A stretch of DNA of 64,000 bases from Pseudogulbenkiania sp. MAI-1 (GCF_000527175.1 NZ_AZUR01000001.1:3435001-3499000); one strand, 5' to 3'; positions 43,299 to 53,418 are shown, counted from the first letter of the stretch. Notes: a model not told the origin generated them from the letters alone. Program-made: numbers and translations.

Positions 43299-44531
43299 TC
43301 AGGCCTCGGCTACCTGATCCAGGCCGAAGGCCTTGTGCAGCACGCGCACGCCCAGTTCGAGGTATTTCTCGTCGACCAGCACCGACACCTTGATCTCCGA
43401 GGTGGAGATCAGCTGGATGTTGATGCCCTCTTCGGCCAGGGTGCGGAACATGGTCGAGGCGATGCCGCAGTGCGAGCGCATGCCGACACCGACGATGGAG
43501 ATCTTGGCGACCTTGTCGTCGGCGTCGATCTTGGTGGCGCCGATGTGGGTCTGCACGTCGCGCAGGATGCCCAGGGTGCGCTGGAACTCGCCGCGCGGCA
43601 CGGTGAAGGAGAAGTCGGTGGTGCCGTGCTCGCCGACGTTCTGGATGATCATGTCCACTTCGATGTTGGCGTCGGCAATCGGGCCCAGGATCTGGTAGGC
43701 GATGCCCGGCTTGTCCGGCACGCCTTTCACGTTGATGCGCGCTTCGTTACGGTCAAATGCGATGCCTGCTACTACGGCCTTTTCCATGTTTTGGTCTTCC
43801 TCGAACGTGATCAGTGTGCCTTCTCCTTCCTCTTCGAAACTGGAGAGTACACGCAGCCGAACCTTGTACTTGCCGGCGAATTCTACCGAGCGGATCTGCA
43901 GCACCTTGGAGCCCAGGCTCGCCATCTCGATCATTTCCTCGAAGGTAATGGTCTTGAGGCGGCGCGCTTCCGGCACCACGCGCGGGTCGGTGGTGTAGAC
44001 GCCGTCGACGTCGGTGTAGATCTGGCACTCGTCGGCCTTGAGCGCGGCAGCCAGCGCCACGGCCGAGGTATCGGAACCGCCACGGCCGAGCGTGGTGATG
44101 TTGCGGCCTTCGTCGATGCCCTGGAAGCCGGCCACGATGACCACCTGGCCGGCCTCGAGGTCGGCGCGCATGGCGGCGTCGTCGATCGACTGGATGCGGG
44201 CCTTGCTGTACGAGCTGTCGGTCACGACCGGCACCTGCCAGCCGCAGTAGCTCTTGGCCGGCACGCCGATTTCCTTCAGCGCCATCGCCAACAGACCGAT
44301 GGTGACCTGTTCGCCGGTGGAAACGAGCACGTCGAGTTCGCGTGCGTCGGGGTATGCCTGGATGTCCTTGGCCAGACCGATCAGACGGTTGGTTTCGCCG
44401 CTCATGGCGGAAACCACGATCACCAGATCATGTCCCTGAGCCTTCCATTTGGCGATGCGCCGGGCGACATTCTTGATGCGCTCGGTGGTGCCCACCGAGG
44501 TGCCGCCGTACTTCTGTACGATGAGTGCCAT
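43299..44531 (-). CDS. lysC: Aspartate kinase LysC
   Basis: 410 residues; first step of the aspartate pathway (Lys, Thr, Met, diaminopimelate). The kinase domain (1-250) begins ALIVQKYGGTSVG and has TTLGRGGSDTSAVALAA; two C-terminal ACT domains (about 265-410) give feedback control. It is a monofunctional, not fused, aspartokinase. The ATG at 44531 gives the family N-terminus. A terminator-like hairpin lies in its leader. hom and thrC are about 8 kb away. Confidence 0.97.
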   Translation of the reverse strand: MALIVQKYGGTSVGTTERIKNVARRIAKWKAQGHDLVIVVSAMSGETNRLIGLAKDIQAYPDARELDVLVSTGEQVTIGLLAMALKEIGVPAKSYCGWQVPVVTDSSYSKARIQSIDDAAMRADLEAGQVVIVAGFQGIDEGRNITTLGRGGSDTSAVALAAALKADECQIYTDVDGVYTTDPRVVPEARRLKTITFEEMIEMASLGSKVLQIRSVEFAGKYKVRLRVLSSFEEEGEGTLITFEEDQNMEKAVVAGIAFDRNEARINVKGVPDKPGIAYQILGPIADANIEVDMIIQNVGEHGTTDFSFTVPRGEFQRTLGILRDVQTHIGATKIDADDKVAKISIVGVGMRSHCGIASTMFRTLAEEGINIQLISTSEIKVSVLVDEKYLELGVRVLHKAFGLDQVAEA

Positions 44532-44881
44532 GCTTGCTCTTATAGGGGGAAATAAAAAATTCGAACCCCGATTCTGACCATATCTTGGGGCGAATTGCAA
44601 GGGCGTTTTCGGGCAATATCCAGCCCGCGCCCCGCAACGTCGCCAATCGAGCCGGGACGGGCGCTCGAGCCATGTACAATTTCACCAACAAACGGCGGAA
44701 AACCGCCATTTTCCTCCACAGAATGGCCGCAGACGGGTGTTTGCTTCCATGACGTGGAATCCTGCCGGTTTCCTCCCGATCGAGCGGCAAGGGTTACTCC
44801 GCATTGGCAAAGCCGGGACGGCAGGCGTTTAATTCAACATGACATCCCTGCCCGCCGTGGAAAACGCATCGGAAGGTCCCA
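44532..44881. promoter_or_regulatory. 350-nt divergent gap between lysC and lutA
   Basis: No gene is convincing here. It holds the lysC leader with its hairpin (minus), a TACAAT -10-like hexamer at 44675-44680 (plus), a small GGCGG/CCGCC hairpin followed by ATTTTCC at 44694-44713 (plus), and the GGAAGG ribosome site of lutA. I saw no clear LldR/LutR-type operator. Confidence 0.5.
44551..44596 (-). promoter_or_regulatory. Terminator-like hairpin in the lysC leader (attenuator candidate)
   Basis: On the minus strand AATTCG-CCCC pairs with GGGG-TT-CGAATT (10 bp, 2-nt bulge, 17-nt loop) and runs straight into TTTTATT. The structure ends about 20-30 nt before the lysC ATG. Confidence 0.5.
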
Positions 44882-45637
44882 ATGAAAGTCGGCTTGTTCA
44901 TCCCCTGTTTCGTCAACGAACTGTTTCCCCATGTCGCCATGGCCACGCTGGAGCTCTTGGAAGGCTACGGCGTGGAGGTCGCCTATCCCATGGAACAGTC
45001 CTGTTGCGGCCAGCCGCTGGCCAATAACGGCGACAGCGCCGGCGCCTGCGACGCCGCCCTGCGCTTCACCGCGGTGTTCAAGGACTTCGATTACGTGGTG
45101 GCGCCGTCCGGCAGCTGCGTGGCGCACGTCACGCACCATTACCCGTGGTACATCGCCGACAACGCCGACTTCCAGCGCCTGAAGCCGCGCGTCTACGAGA
45201 TCGTCGAGTTCCTGCAGGACGTGCTGAAGGTGGACAGGCTGCCCAAGCCGGTGCATTTCCCGCACAAGGTGTCGATCCACCAGAGCTGCCACGGCCTGCG
45301 CGAGCTGCACCATGCCAGCCCGAGCGAGCTGATGATTCCCTACCAGTCGCGGCTGGAACGCATCCTGCAACTGGTCGACGGCATCGAGATCGGCCTGCCG
45401 GAACGGCGCGACGAGTGCTGTGGTTTTGGCGGCACCTTCAGCGTGGATGAGGCCGAGGTGTCGGTGGCGATGGGACGCGACCGCGTAGCCCAGCACGAGG
45501 CCACCGGTGCCGAGTACATCGTCGGCGCCGACCCGTCCTGTCTGATGCACATGGGCGGCATCATCCGCCACAACGGCCGCCCCATCCGCCCGCTGCACGT
45601 GGTGGAAATCCTCACCGGTCGCGGAGGTGCGGCATGA
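44882..45637 (+). CDS. lutA: Lactate utilisation (Fe-S) protein LutA (LldE)
   Basis: 251 residues with two CCG domains, whose cysteines bind a Fe-S cluster: EQSCCGQPLANNG and, C-terminally, DECCGFGGTFSV. It is part of the LutABC complex that oxidises L-lactate to pyruvate. GGAAGG ribosome site; 4-nt overlap with lutB. No lactate permease or regulator gene is adjacent. Confidence 0.93.
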   Translation: MKVGLFIPCFVNELFPHVAMATLELLEGYGVEVAYPMEQSCCGQPLANNGDSAGACDAALRFTAVFKDFDYVVAPSGSCVAHVTHHYPWYIADNADFQRLKPRVYEIVEFLQDVLKVDRLPKPVHFPHKVSIHQSCHGLRELHHASPSELMIPYQSRLERILQLVDGIEIGLPERRDECCGFGGTFSVDEAEVSVAMGRDRVAQHEATGAEYIVGADPSCLMHMGGIIRHNGRPIRPLHVVEILTGRGGAA

Positions 45638-47016
45638 AGCCAGAGAATCTCTATCATCCTGACGCCGCGCGCGAGTTCCTGGCCGACGGCGCGCGCGCCC
45701 GCTGGCACGATCAGGCGATCTGGTTCGTGCGCCAGAAGCGCGACGCCCAGGCCCAGCAGCTGCCGGAGTGGGAGGAGCTGCGCAAACTGGCCGAGCAGAT
45801 CAAGGCGCATACGCTGTCCCGGCTCGACGAGTACCTGGTCCAGTTCGAGGAGAACGCCCGCCACAACGGCGTCACCGTGCACTTCGCCGCCGACGCCGCC
45901 GAGCACAACCGCATCGTGCACCAGCTGCTGGCCGCCAGGCAGGTCAAGAAGCTGGTGAAGTCGAAGTCGATGCTGACCGAGGAGTGCGGCCTGAATCCCT
46001 ACCTGGAGGAACGCGGCATCGAGGTGATCGACACCGACCTGGGCGAGCGCATCGTGCAGCTTCGGCACGAGCCGCCGAGCCACATCGTGATGCCGGCGAT
46101 TCACCTGAAGAAGGAGCAGATTTCCGAGCTGTTCCATGCCGAACTCGGCACCGAAGCCGGCAACAACGACCCGACCTACCTGACCCACGCCGCGCGCGCC
46201 AACCTGCGCCAGCACTTCCTGACCGCGGACGCCGGGCTAACCGGGGTCAACTTCGCCGTCGCCGAGACCGGCGGCGTGGTAGTGTGCACCAACGAGGGCA
46301 ACGCCGACCTCGGCACCGCGCTGCCGCCACTGCACATCGCCTCGATGGGCATCGAGAAGATCATCCCCAGGCTCGAGCACCTAGGCGTGTTCACGCGGCT
46401 GCTGGCGCGCTCGGCGATCGGTTCGCCGGTGACCACCTACACCTCGCACTTCCACCGCGCCCGGCCGGGCGGCGAGATGCACATCGTCGTCGTCGACAAC
46501 GGCCGCAGCGACATTCTCGGCAACCCGGACTTCTACGCCTCGCTGCGCTGCATCCGTTGCGGTGCCTGCATGAACACCTGTCCGGTGTACCGGCGCAGCT
46601 CCGGCCACAGCTACAGCTACATCATCCCCGGGCCGATCGGCTCCACGCTGGGACCGAGCCGCGATATCAGGAAGCACGGCAGCATGGCCTTCGCCTGCAC
46701 CACCTGCGGTTCGTGTTCCAACGTCTGCCCGGTGAAGATCAACCTGCACGAGCAGTTGATCCTGCAGCGCAAGCGCGCCTTCGATGCCGGCACGCTGAAG
46801 CCGGCCAAGAAGATGGGGCTGTTGGCGATGCGCTTCCTGACCCGACACCCTGCCTTGCTCGACACCGCCGGCAAGGCGATGCGCAAGGTGGTGCCGATCC
46901 TGCCCGCCTTCGTCAAGGACGGCACCGCCTGGAGCCGGCCGGGACGCGAGCTGCCCGAGATGCCGGAGCACAGCTTCAAGGAACTCTACCGCCGCCGCCA
47001 GGAGGACAAGCAATGA
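45634..47016 (+). CDS. lutB: Lactate utilisation iron-sulfur protein LutB (LldF)
   Basis: 460 residues: an N-terminal LUD domain (about 60-290) and a ferredoxin-like part with two 4Fe-4S motifs, CIRCGACMNTCPVYRR and CTTCGSCSNVCPVKI. The C-terminal domain has the LutB tail. Overlaps lutA and lutC by 4 nt each. Confidence 0.95.
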   Translation: MKPENLYHPDAAREFLADGARARWHDQAIWFVRQKRDAQAQQLPEWEELRKLAEQIKAHTLSRLDEYLVQFEENARHNGVTVHFAADAAEHNRIVHQLLAARQVKKLVKSKSMLTEECGLNPYLEERGIEVIDTDLGERIVQLRHEPPSHIVMPAIHLKKEQISELFHAELGTEAGNNDPTYLTHAARANLRQHFLTADAGLTGVNFAVAETGGVVVCTNEGNADLGTALPPLHIASMGIEKIIPRLEHLGVFTRLLARSAIGSPVTTYTSHFHRARPGGEMHIVVVDNGRSDILGNPDFYASLRCIRCGACMNTCPVYRRSSGHSYSYIIPGPIGSTLGPSRDIRKHGSMAFACTTCGSCSNVCPVKINLHEQLILQRKRAFDAGTLKPAKKMGLLAMRFLTRHPALLDTAGKAMRKVVPILPAFVKDGTAWSRPGRELPEMPEHSFKELYRRRQEDKQ

Positions 47017-47579
47017 GCAGCCGCGACGCCATGCTGGCCAAGATTCGCCGCAACCGCCCGGAGGGCCCGGCTCTGCCCGACATCCACGCCGTGCCGTTCG
47101 TCACCTTCGACGACAAGTTCGCCGCCTTCGCCGGGCTGATCCGCAACCTGGGCGGGGAAGCGGTGATGCTGGCGGAAGGCCAGACCGTGGCCGAGGTGGT
47201 GGCGCGGCGCTGGCCGAACCCCGGCCGCGTGGTCGACCTGACCCTGATGCAGCACGCGGAAGCCTTCACCCCACACGACTGGCAGGACGTCGACATCGCC
47301 ATCGTGCCCGGCGATCTGGCCGTGGCGGAGAACGCCGCGGTGTGGATCAGCCACCCCGACAACATCTTCCGCTCGCTTTACTTCCTCACCGAAAAACTGG
47401 TGATGGTGGTGCCCAGGGACAAGCTGGTCGACACCATGCGCGATGCCTACGGCCAGATCGCCATCCGCGAGCACGGCTTCGGCGCCTTCATCGCCGGCTC
47501 GTCGCGCACCGCCGACATCGAGCAGAGCCTGGTGATGGGCGCACACGGCGCCATGGCGGCGCTGGTGATCTTCTGCTGA
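47013..47579 (+). CDS. lutC: Lactate utilisation protein LutC (LldG)
   Basis: A 188-residue LUD-domain protein. It starts MSSRDAMLAKIRRN and ends with the typical SLVMGAHGAMAALVIF. It completes the LutABC operon. The ATG at 47013 overlaps the lutB stop; the longer open frame that starts upstream is an out-of-frame reading of lutB. Confidence 0.93.
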   Translation: MSSRDAMLAKIRRNRPEGPALPDIHAVPFVTFDDKFAAFAGLIRNLGGEAVMLAEGQTVAEVVARRWPNPGRVVDLTLMQHAEAFTPHDWQDVDIAIVPGDLAVAENAAVWISHPDNIFRSLYFLTEKLVMVVPRDKLVDTMRDAYGQIAIREHGFGAFIAGSSRTADIEQSLVMGAHGAMAALVIFC

Positions 47580-47622
47580 CCGCCTCCCCTACCCTTTTCC
47601 CTCATTTGGTGTGTTGCTCTGC

Positions 47623-47688
47623 CACAGACCCCGCTCGCGGGTCTGTGATTGTTGACAACCCCCTTTTGCGAAGCGGAAGGGGGTTGTC
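47623..47688. other. Two tandem perfect hairpins after lutC
   Basis: Hairpin 1 (47623-47647): CACAGACCC/GGGTCTGTG, 7-nt loop. Hairpin 2 (47654-47688): GACAACCCCCTT/AAGGGGGTTGTC, 12-bp stem, 11-nt loop. Neither has a clean T-run. A smaller CCCGGC/GCCGGG hairpin is at 47733-47747. Confidence 0.7.
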
Positions 47689-47785
47689 GTGTAAACAGGA
47701 AGGCTGCGGATTCCATAACGGATCAGGAGCGGCCCGGCTTTGCCGGGTCCGGTAGAATCTGAACAGGATACTTTGTCAGCAGCCT

Positions 47786-47814
47786 GAGACCCCGCTCGCG
47801 GGGTCTCTTTTTTT
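47786..47814 (+). terminator. Strong terminator in the lutC-rhlE gap
   Basis: 9-bp stem GAGACCCCG/CGGGGTCTC, 4-nt loop, T7. It shares a core with the hairpin at 47623 (GACCCCGCTCGCGGG). A TAGAAT -10-like hexamer 29 nt upstream (47752-47757) could make a very short transcript. Confidence 0.92.
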
Positions 47815-47828
47815 GTTCGGCACACATG

Positions 47829-47853
47829 AAAAACCCCGCCACAGCGGCGGGGT
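47829..47853 (-). terminator. Terminator after rhlE
   Basis: 8-bp stem ACCCCGCC/GGCGGGGT with a 5-nt loop; T5 follows on the minus strand. Confidence 0.9.
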
Positions 47854-47866
47854 CGAGGAACGGGAC

Positions 47867-49228
<1,362 letters not shown>

Positions 49229-49310
49229 GAACAATACTCCTGCGGTAACACCCGGGACGGCCGATCACGGGCCGGCCGTCTCGAAAAGAATGTTGGTTTC
49301 AGTGACAAAT

Positions 49311-49345
49311 AAAAAGGCTGACGCCGCCCTAAGGCGGCGCCAGCC
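49311..49345 (-). terminator. Terminator after the CobD/CbiB-like gene
   Basis: Stem GGCTG-CGCCGCC/GGCGGCG-CAGCC (near-perfect, ~12 bp) followed by TTTTT on the minus strand. Confidence 0.88.
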
Positions 49346-49351
49346 GGTCGT

Positions 49352-50272
49352 TCAGCTCAGTTGGGCCGCGACGCTGATCAAGAGGATCACGAACAGCCAC
49401 AGCAAGGCGGAGCGCCACACCAGGCCCACCGCGCTCTTCAGGTAGTCGGGGTCGGACTCCTCGCCCAGCCCCAGCTCCGGGCGGAACTTGATGGTGTAGT
49501 CCTGCCGCACCGGATCGCCCAGCTTGACGCCAAGTGCGCCGGCCGCCGAAGCGAGCAGAATGCCGTGCGCGTAATGCCCCCAGGTGCGGGCCTGCGAGCG
49601 CCAGCAATAGAGCGCATCCTCGAAGTCGCCCATGATGGCGAAGCTGATCGCCGTCAGGCGCACCGGAATCCAGTCCAGCCAGCTCATGGCGCGCGCCGCG
49701 AAGCGGCCGAACAGATCGTCGCCCGAGCTGCGCTCGCCCCACTTCTGGTGCAGGATGTAGCTCAGACGGTACAGCACGGCGCCGGCCGGGCCCGGCAGGA
49801 CCAGGAACCAGAACATGGTGCCGAACACGTGGCGATAGCTGTCCACCACGCCCTGCTCGATCGACAGCCGGGAGATCTCGTTGACCGACAGCTCCGCCGT
49901 CGGCTGGCCGGTCCAGTGCGCCAGCGTCTGGCGCGCGTCGAAATCGCGCCCTTCCGACAAGGCCAGGGATATCTCGGAAAACGAGCTGGAAAAGTGGCGG
50001 AACCCCATGGTCAGGTACAGCACCAGCACGTTCCACGCCAGCCCCAGCACCGGGCTGATCGCCATCAACAAGTAATACCCCCCCAGCGCCACCAGGAGCG
50101 GCGGCAGCATCGCCGCCAGCCACGCCATCACGCCGTGCCGGTTAAAGCCGGCATTCAGGTTGCGCTCCAGGTGGTTGGCATAACGGGTGAACAGCAGCCA
50201 GACCCGGTTGCGGTTACCCAGCGGGCGGAGTTGCTCGAGTGCGAGTGCGAGGATGAGAGATAACAGGGTCAT
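49352..50272 (-). CDS. CobD/CbiB-family membrane protein
   Basis: 306 residues with about four to five hydrophobic helices (LLSLILALALEQL, MAWLAAMLPPLLVALGGYYLL, FWFLVLPGPAGAVLYRL, SALLWLFVILLISVAAQ). CobD/CbiB makes adenosylcobinamide phosphate, and the related AmpE is a sensor-type membrane protein. With no cobalamin gene nearby, the role is open; AmpE-like is as likely as cobalamin synthesis. Single-gene unit. Confidence 0.75.
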   Translation of the reverse strand: MTLLSLILALALEQLRPLGNRNRVWLLFTRYANHLERNLNAGFNRHGVMAWLAAMLPPLLVALGGYYLLMAISPVLGLAWNVLVLYLTMGFRHFSSSFSEISLALSEGRDFDARQTLAHWTGQPTAELSVNEISRLSIEQGVVDSYRHVFGTMFWFLVLPGPAGAVLYRLSYILHQKWGERSSGDDLFGRFAARAMSWLDWIPVRLTAISFAIMGDFEDALYCWRSQARTWGHYAHGILLASAAGALGVKLGDPVRQDYTIKFRPELGLGEESDPDYLKSAVGLVWRSALLWLFVILLISVAAQLS

Positions 50273-50347
50273 GGCTTATGGTCTTGAGGTGGTCTCTGGC
50301 CCAGACGCACGATACCACAAAGGCATCGTCCCGCCCACCCGAGCCAC

Positions 50348-50848
50348 TCAAGCCGAGCCGAGATGGCGGCCGCCGCCGGAGAGCGTGGGCAAGGATCCGT
50401 CCTTGCCGTAACCGAGCGTGGAGATGGCTGCCTGGCGCAGCACCTCGAGCGTTTCCTCGGTCTGGGCGAGGTGGCGATCGACCAGTTGGCCGTTCAGGCG
50501 GTTGATCGCCTGCACCTGCTTGAGCGCGCTGTCGAGCTCGCCCCAGGCCTCCCGGGCGGCAGCCTTGTCGGCGAGCCAGGCGTGCACCCGCTCGGCATCG
50601 GTCAGGCCGGCCTCCTGCATCAGCCCGGCACGCTCACGGGCCTGGGCGGCCAGTTGTTCGAGCAGGCGCGTCTTTTCCGCGGCAAGCGGTTCGAGCGCCG
50701 CCACATCGTTGCGGATCAGCACTGCCTGCTCCCGCTGCATCAGGGCCGCCAGTTCCTTGAGCAGGGTGGTTTCACTGTGGCACAGCGCGATGAAGGTGTC
50801 GGCTTGCGGCATGCGGCGGGCGTCCGGCGAAGGAAGGATCGAACTCAA
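50348..50848 (-). CDS. flgN: Flagellar export chaperone FlgN
   Basis: 166 residues from a TTG that overlaps the flgM stop (TTGA); an ATG at 50812 would give 154. The protein is mainly helical with a FlgN pattern: LCHSETTLLKELAALMQREQAVL and INRLNGQLVDRHLAQTEETL. It chaperones the hook-filament junction proteins FlgK and FlgL. Neither start has a clear ribosome site. Confidence 0.88.
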   Translation of the reverse strand: MSSILPSPDARRMPQADTFIALCHSETTLLKELAALMQREQAVLIRNDVAALEPLAAEKTRLLEQLAAQARERAGLMQEAGLTDAERVHAWLADKAAAREAWGELDSALKQVQAINRLNGQLVDRHLAQTEETLEVLRQAAISTLGYGKDGSLPTLSGGGRHLGSA

Positions 50849-51132
50849 CGGGACAGCAGTTCCTGCGCCGAGGCGATGAGCTGATCGGCGATCTTGTCCG
50901 GGTTGATCTGGAACGAACCGGAAGCGATGGCCTGCTTGATGGCGTCCACCTTGGCCGCGTCGAATGCCGGCTCAGCGCTCACCTCGCGCTCGATGGCGCC
51001 GATCTTGGGGTTGATGGCGACATTTTCCGAGGCGGCGGCGCTATCGGATGTTTTGGGCGTGCTCTCCCGTCGCACGGACTTGCTCAGGGCGCCATACGCT
51101 CCGAGTGCCTTGCTCGTGTTGTCGATTTTCAT
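50845..51132 (-). CDS. flgM: Anti-sigma-28 factor FlgM
   Basis: 95 residues. Starts MKIDNTSKALGAYG and has the C-terminal sigma-28-binding helices (VDAIKQAIASGSFQINPDKIADQLIASA). It is exported through the flagellar rod-hook to release FliA. GGAAGGA ribosome site; own sigma-28-type promoter; overlaps flgN. Confidence 0.95.
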   Translation of the reverse strand: MKIDNTSKALGAYGALSKSVRRESTPKTSDSAAASENVAINPKIGAIEREVSAEPAFDAAKVDAIKQAIASGSFQINPDKIADQLIASAQELLSR

Positions 51133-51175
51133 GGCTTACGTCCTTCCACGAGAGAGATTGGGGGATTTGGCTTTA

Positions 51176-51202
51176 TTATCGACTGAAAAAACAGAATCTT
51201 GA
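51176..51202 (-). promoter_or_regulatory. Sigma-28 (FliA) promoter of flgM-flgN
   Basis: On the minus strand: TCAAGATT (51202-51195), 11-nt spacer, GTCGATAA (51183-51176). It matches TAAAGTTT-N11-GCCGATAA at 6/8 and 7/8 positions, in the flgA-flgM gap. Confidence 0.78.
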
Positions 51203-51213
51203 GCATTTTATTT

Positions 51214-51909
51214 TCAAAATGACACCAGCACGCTGCCGTCGGCCTGAACCACGCCGCTGACCTCCCGCCCGCTCGCCATCCTCACCCGCACCGTTTCCCC
51301 GACGGCGGCATTGCCGCGCGCCGTACCATCGGCATTCACGGCAAAACCGTCGCCACGAGCCACCACCCGAACCCGCTGGTTGGTCCTGACCACGTCGGGT
51401 TGCTGCAACATGAAGCTCCTGAGCCAGCCCCCCGCCGGCACGCTGCTCTTCATGCTCTGGCCGATGGCCTGGTCGAGCCGGTTGAGCACGTTGCGCCCCA
51501 GCGCCGGCGAGTTCATCTCGACCAGCTTGACATCCTCCTGCGACAGCACCTCGCCGGCCTTGAGCGGCCGGGTCGCCACCACGCCCATGCGTTTTTCGGT
51601 GATCGTCACCAGCAAGCGCAAGGACCAGCCCGCAGAGGGGCAAGACAGATCGAGCGAGCTGTTGCCCACGGGCGCAGCCCCTGGCGTCCATCCCACCTGC
51701 GGCTGCTCGCAGGCAGGGAGCGCCAGGCGTGGGTCCAGCCGGCCCAGCGTGAAGCTGGCCGGGCGATAGCGCAGCTCCTGCTCGACGAAGCGCCGCGCCG
51801 CCTGCTCCAGCGCCGCCAGGTTCTGCGTGGCCGCCATCAGCTGGAGCGGAAACAGCAGCGCCGCCAGCAGGACCGATAATGCGATAAGGCATTTTTGCAT
51901 GCGGTTCAT
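51214..51909 (-). CDS. flgA: Flagellar basal body P-ring assembly chaperone FlgA
   Basis: 231 residues from the ATG at 51909 (an ATG at 51900 is also possible). Signal peptide (ALSVLLAALLFPLQLMA), then a SAF-like domain with ATRPLKAGEVLSQEDVKLV and the C-terminal NQRVRVVARGDGFAVNADGTA. It helps FlgI assemble in the periplasm. flgBCDE etc. are not in the window. Confidence 0.93.
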   Translation of the reverse strand: MNRMQKCLIALSVLLAALLFPLQLMAATQNLAALEQAARRFVEQELRYRPASFTLGRLDPRLALPACEQPQVGWTPGAAPVGNSSLDLSCPSAGWSLRLLVTITEKRMGVVATRPLKAGEVLSQEDVKLVEMNSPALGRNVLNRLDQAIGQSMKSSVPAGGWLRSFMLQQPDVVRTNQRVRVVARGDGFAVNADGTARGNAAVGETVRVRMASGREVSGVVQADGSVLVSF

Positions 51910-51955
51910 TCTACCCGAGAAATGGCCCGGCCGAGGGCGCAGCGGCGGACATGAG

Positions 51956-51976
51956 AAAGGCCCCTCTCGGGGCCTT
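51956..51976 (-). terminator. Terminator after thrC
   Basis: 8-bp stem AAGGCCCC/GGGGCCTT with a 4-nt loop, then TTTCTC on the minus strand. Confidence 0.75.
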
Positions 51977-52000
51977 GGTCGAATCATCGAGCAACGCGGA

Positions 52001-53407
52001 TCAGGCCAGCGCCTGCTCGATGAACCGCTTGACCGCTGCCGCGTCGGCGTCGAACACCGTCACGCGCTGCGGCAGGTTCTCGATGCCGTCGAAGCCGGCC
52101 GGGCGCGGCGGATCGCGGTCCAGCGCCTCGCGGATGGTGTCGGCGAACTTGGCCGGCAGGGCGGTTTCCAGGCAGACAATGGTCTCGCCAGGCTGGCGCA
52201 GTTCGCGCGCCACCTTGATGCCGTCGGCGGTGTGGGTGTCGACCACCACGCCGTCCTCGGCATCCACCGCGCGGATGGTGGCGAGGCGATCTGCGTGCGT
52301 GCTCTTGCCGGAGACGAAGCCGAACTGCTCGCGTACGGCAGCCAGCTGGTCCGACAGGTCAAAGCCCTCGCCCGAGTCCACTTTGGCCCACAGCTCGCGC
52401 ACCTTGGCCGGGTCGCGACCGACCAGGTCGAACACGAAGCGCTCGAAGTTGGACGCCTTGGAGATGTCCATCGACGGGCTGGAGGTGACCCAGGTGTTGG
52501 CGGTGCCGCGCGGGCGGTAAACGCCGGTGCGGAAAAACTCGTCGAGCACGTCGTTCTCGTTGGTGGCGACGATCAGGCGCTCGATCGGCAGGCCCATCTG
52601 CTTGGCAATGTGGCCGGCGCAGACGTTGCCGAAGTTGCCGGACGGCACGCAGAAGCTGACCTTCTCATCGTTGCCGGCGGTGGCGTTGAAATAGCCCTTG
52701 AAGTAGTACACCACCTGCGCCACCACGCGCGCCCAGTTGATCGAGTTGACCGTGCCGATCTTGTGGCGCGCCTTGAAGGCGTGATCGTTCTGCACCGCCT
52801 TCACGATGTCCTGGCAGTCGTCGAACATGCCCTTGATGGCGATGTTATGGATGTTCTCGTCCTGCAGGCTGTACATCTGCGCGCGCTGGAACGGGCTCAT
52901 CAGGCCATCCGGGCTCAGCATGAACACGTTGATGCCGGCCTTGCCGCGCATCGCGTACTCGGCCGCCGAGCCGGTATCGCCCGAGGTGGCGCCGACGATG
53001 TTGAGCTGCTCACCCTTCTTGGCCAGCACGTACTCGAACAGGTTGCCGAGGAACTGCATCGCCATGTCCTTGAACGCCAGGGTCGGTCCGTTGGACAGCT
53101 CCAGAATCACCAGACCGTTCTTCAGGCGCTTGACCGGGGTGATCTCGGCCGAGCCGTACACCTCGGCGGTGTAGGTGCGATCGAGGATGTCCTTGAGGTC
53201 GGCCTCGGGGATATCGGTGGCGAACAGGCGGATCACCTCGAACGCCAGTTCGGCGTAGGAGAGACCGCGCCAGGCGTCGAGCTGTTCACGGCCGATCTGC
53301 GGATAGCGCTCCGGCAGGGCCAGACCGCCGTCGGGCGCCAGCCCCATCAGGATGGTGTCGGAAAACGGCAGCGGCTGCATGCCGCCGCGGGTGCTGATGT
53401 AATGCAT
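52001..53407 (-). CDS. thrC: Threonine synthase ThrC
   Basis: 468 residues; converts phosphohomoserine to threonine with PLP. The PLP Lys is in NGPTLAFKDMAMQFLGN. VGATSGDTGSAAEYAMRGK forms the phosphate loop. The N-terminus MHYISTRGG fixes the ATG at 53407. It follows hom by 11 nt. Confidence 0.97.
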   Translation of the reverse strand: MHYISTRGGMQPLPFSDTILMGLAPDGGLALPERYPQIGREQLDAWRGLSYAELAFEVIRLFATDIPEADLKDILDRTYTAEVYGSAEITPVKRLKNGLVILELSNGPTLAFKDMAMQFLGNLFEYVLAKKGEQLNIVGATSGDTGSAAEYAMRGKAGINVFMLSPDGLMSPFQRAQMYSLQDENIHNIAIKGMFDDCQDIVKAVQNDHAFKARHKIGTVNSINWARVVAQVVYYFKGYFNATAGNDEKVSFCVPSGNFGNVCAGHIAKQMGLPIERLIVATNENDVLDEFFRTGVYRPRGTANTWVTSSPSMDISKASNFERFVFDLVGRDPAKVRELWAKVDSGEGFDLSDQLAAVREQFGFVSGKSTHADRLATIRAVDAEDGVVVDTHTADGIKVARELRQPGETIVCLETALPAKFADTIREALDRDPPRPAGFDGIENLPQRVTVFDADAAAVKRFIEQALA

Positions 53408-53418
53408 AAGGGTTCCGT

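Noticed and set aside
45768..47579. A 603-codon frame overlapping lutB and lutC
   Set aside because: The N-terminal part is an Arg-rich out-of-frame reading of lutB; lutC itself starts at 47013.
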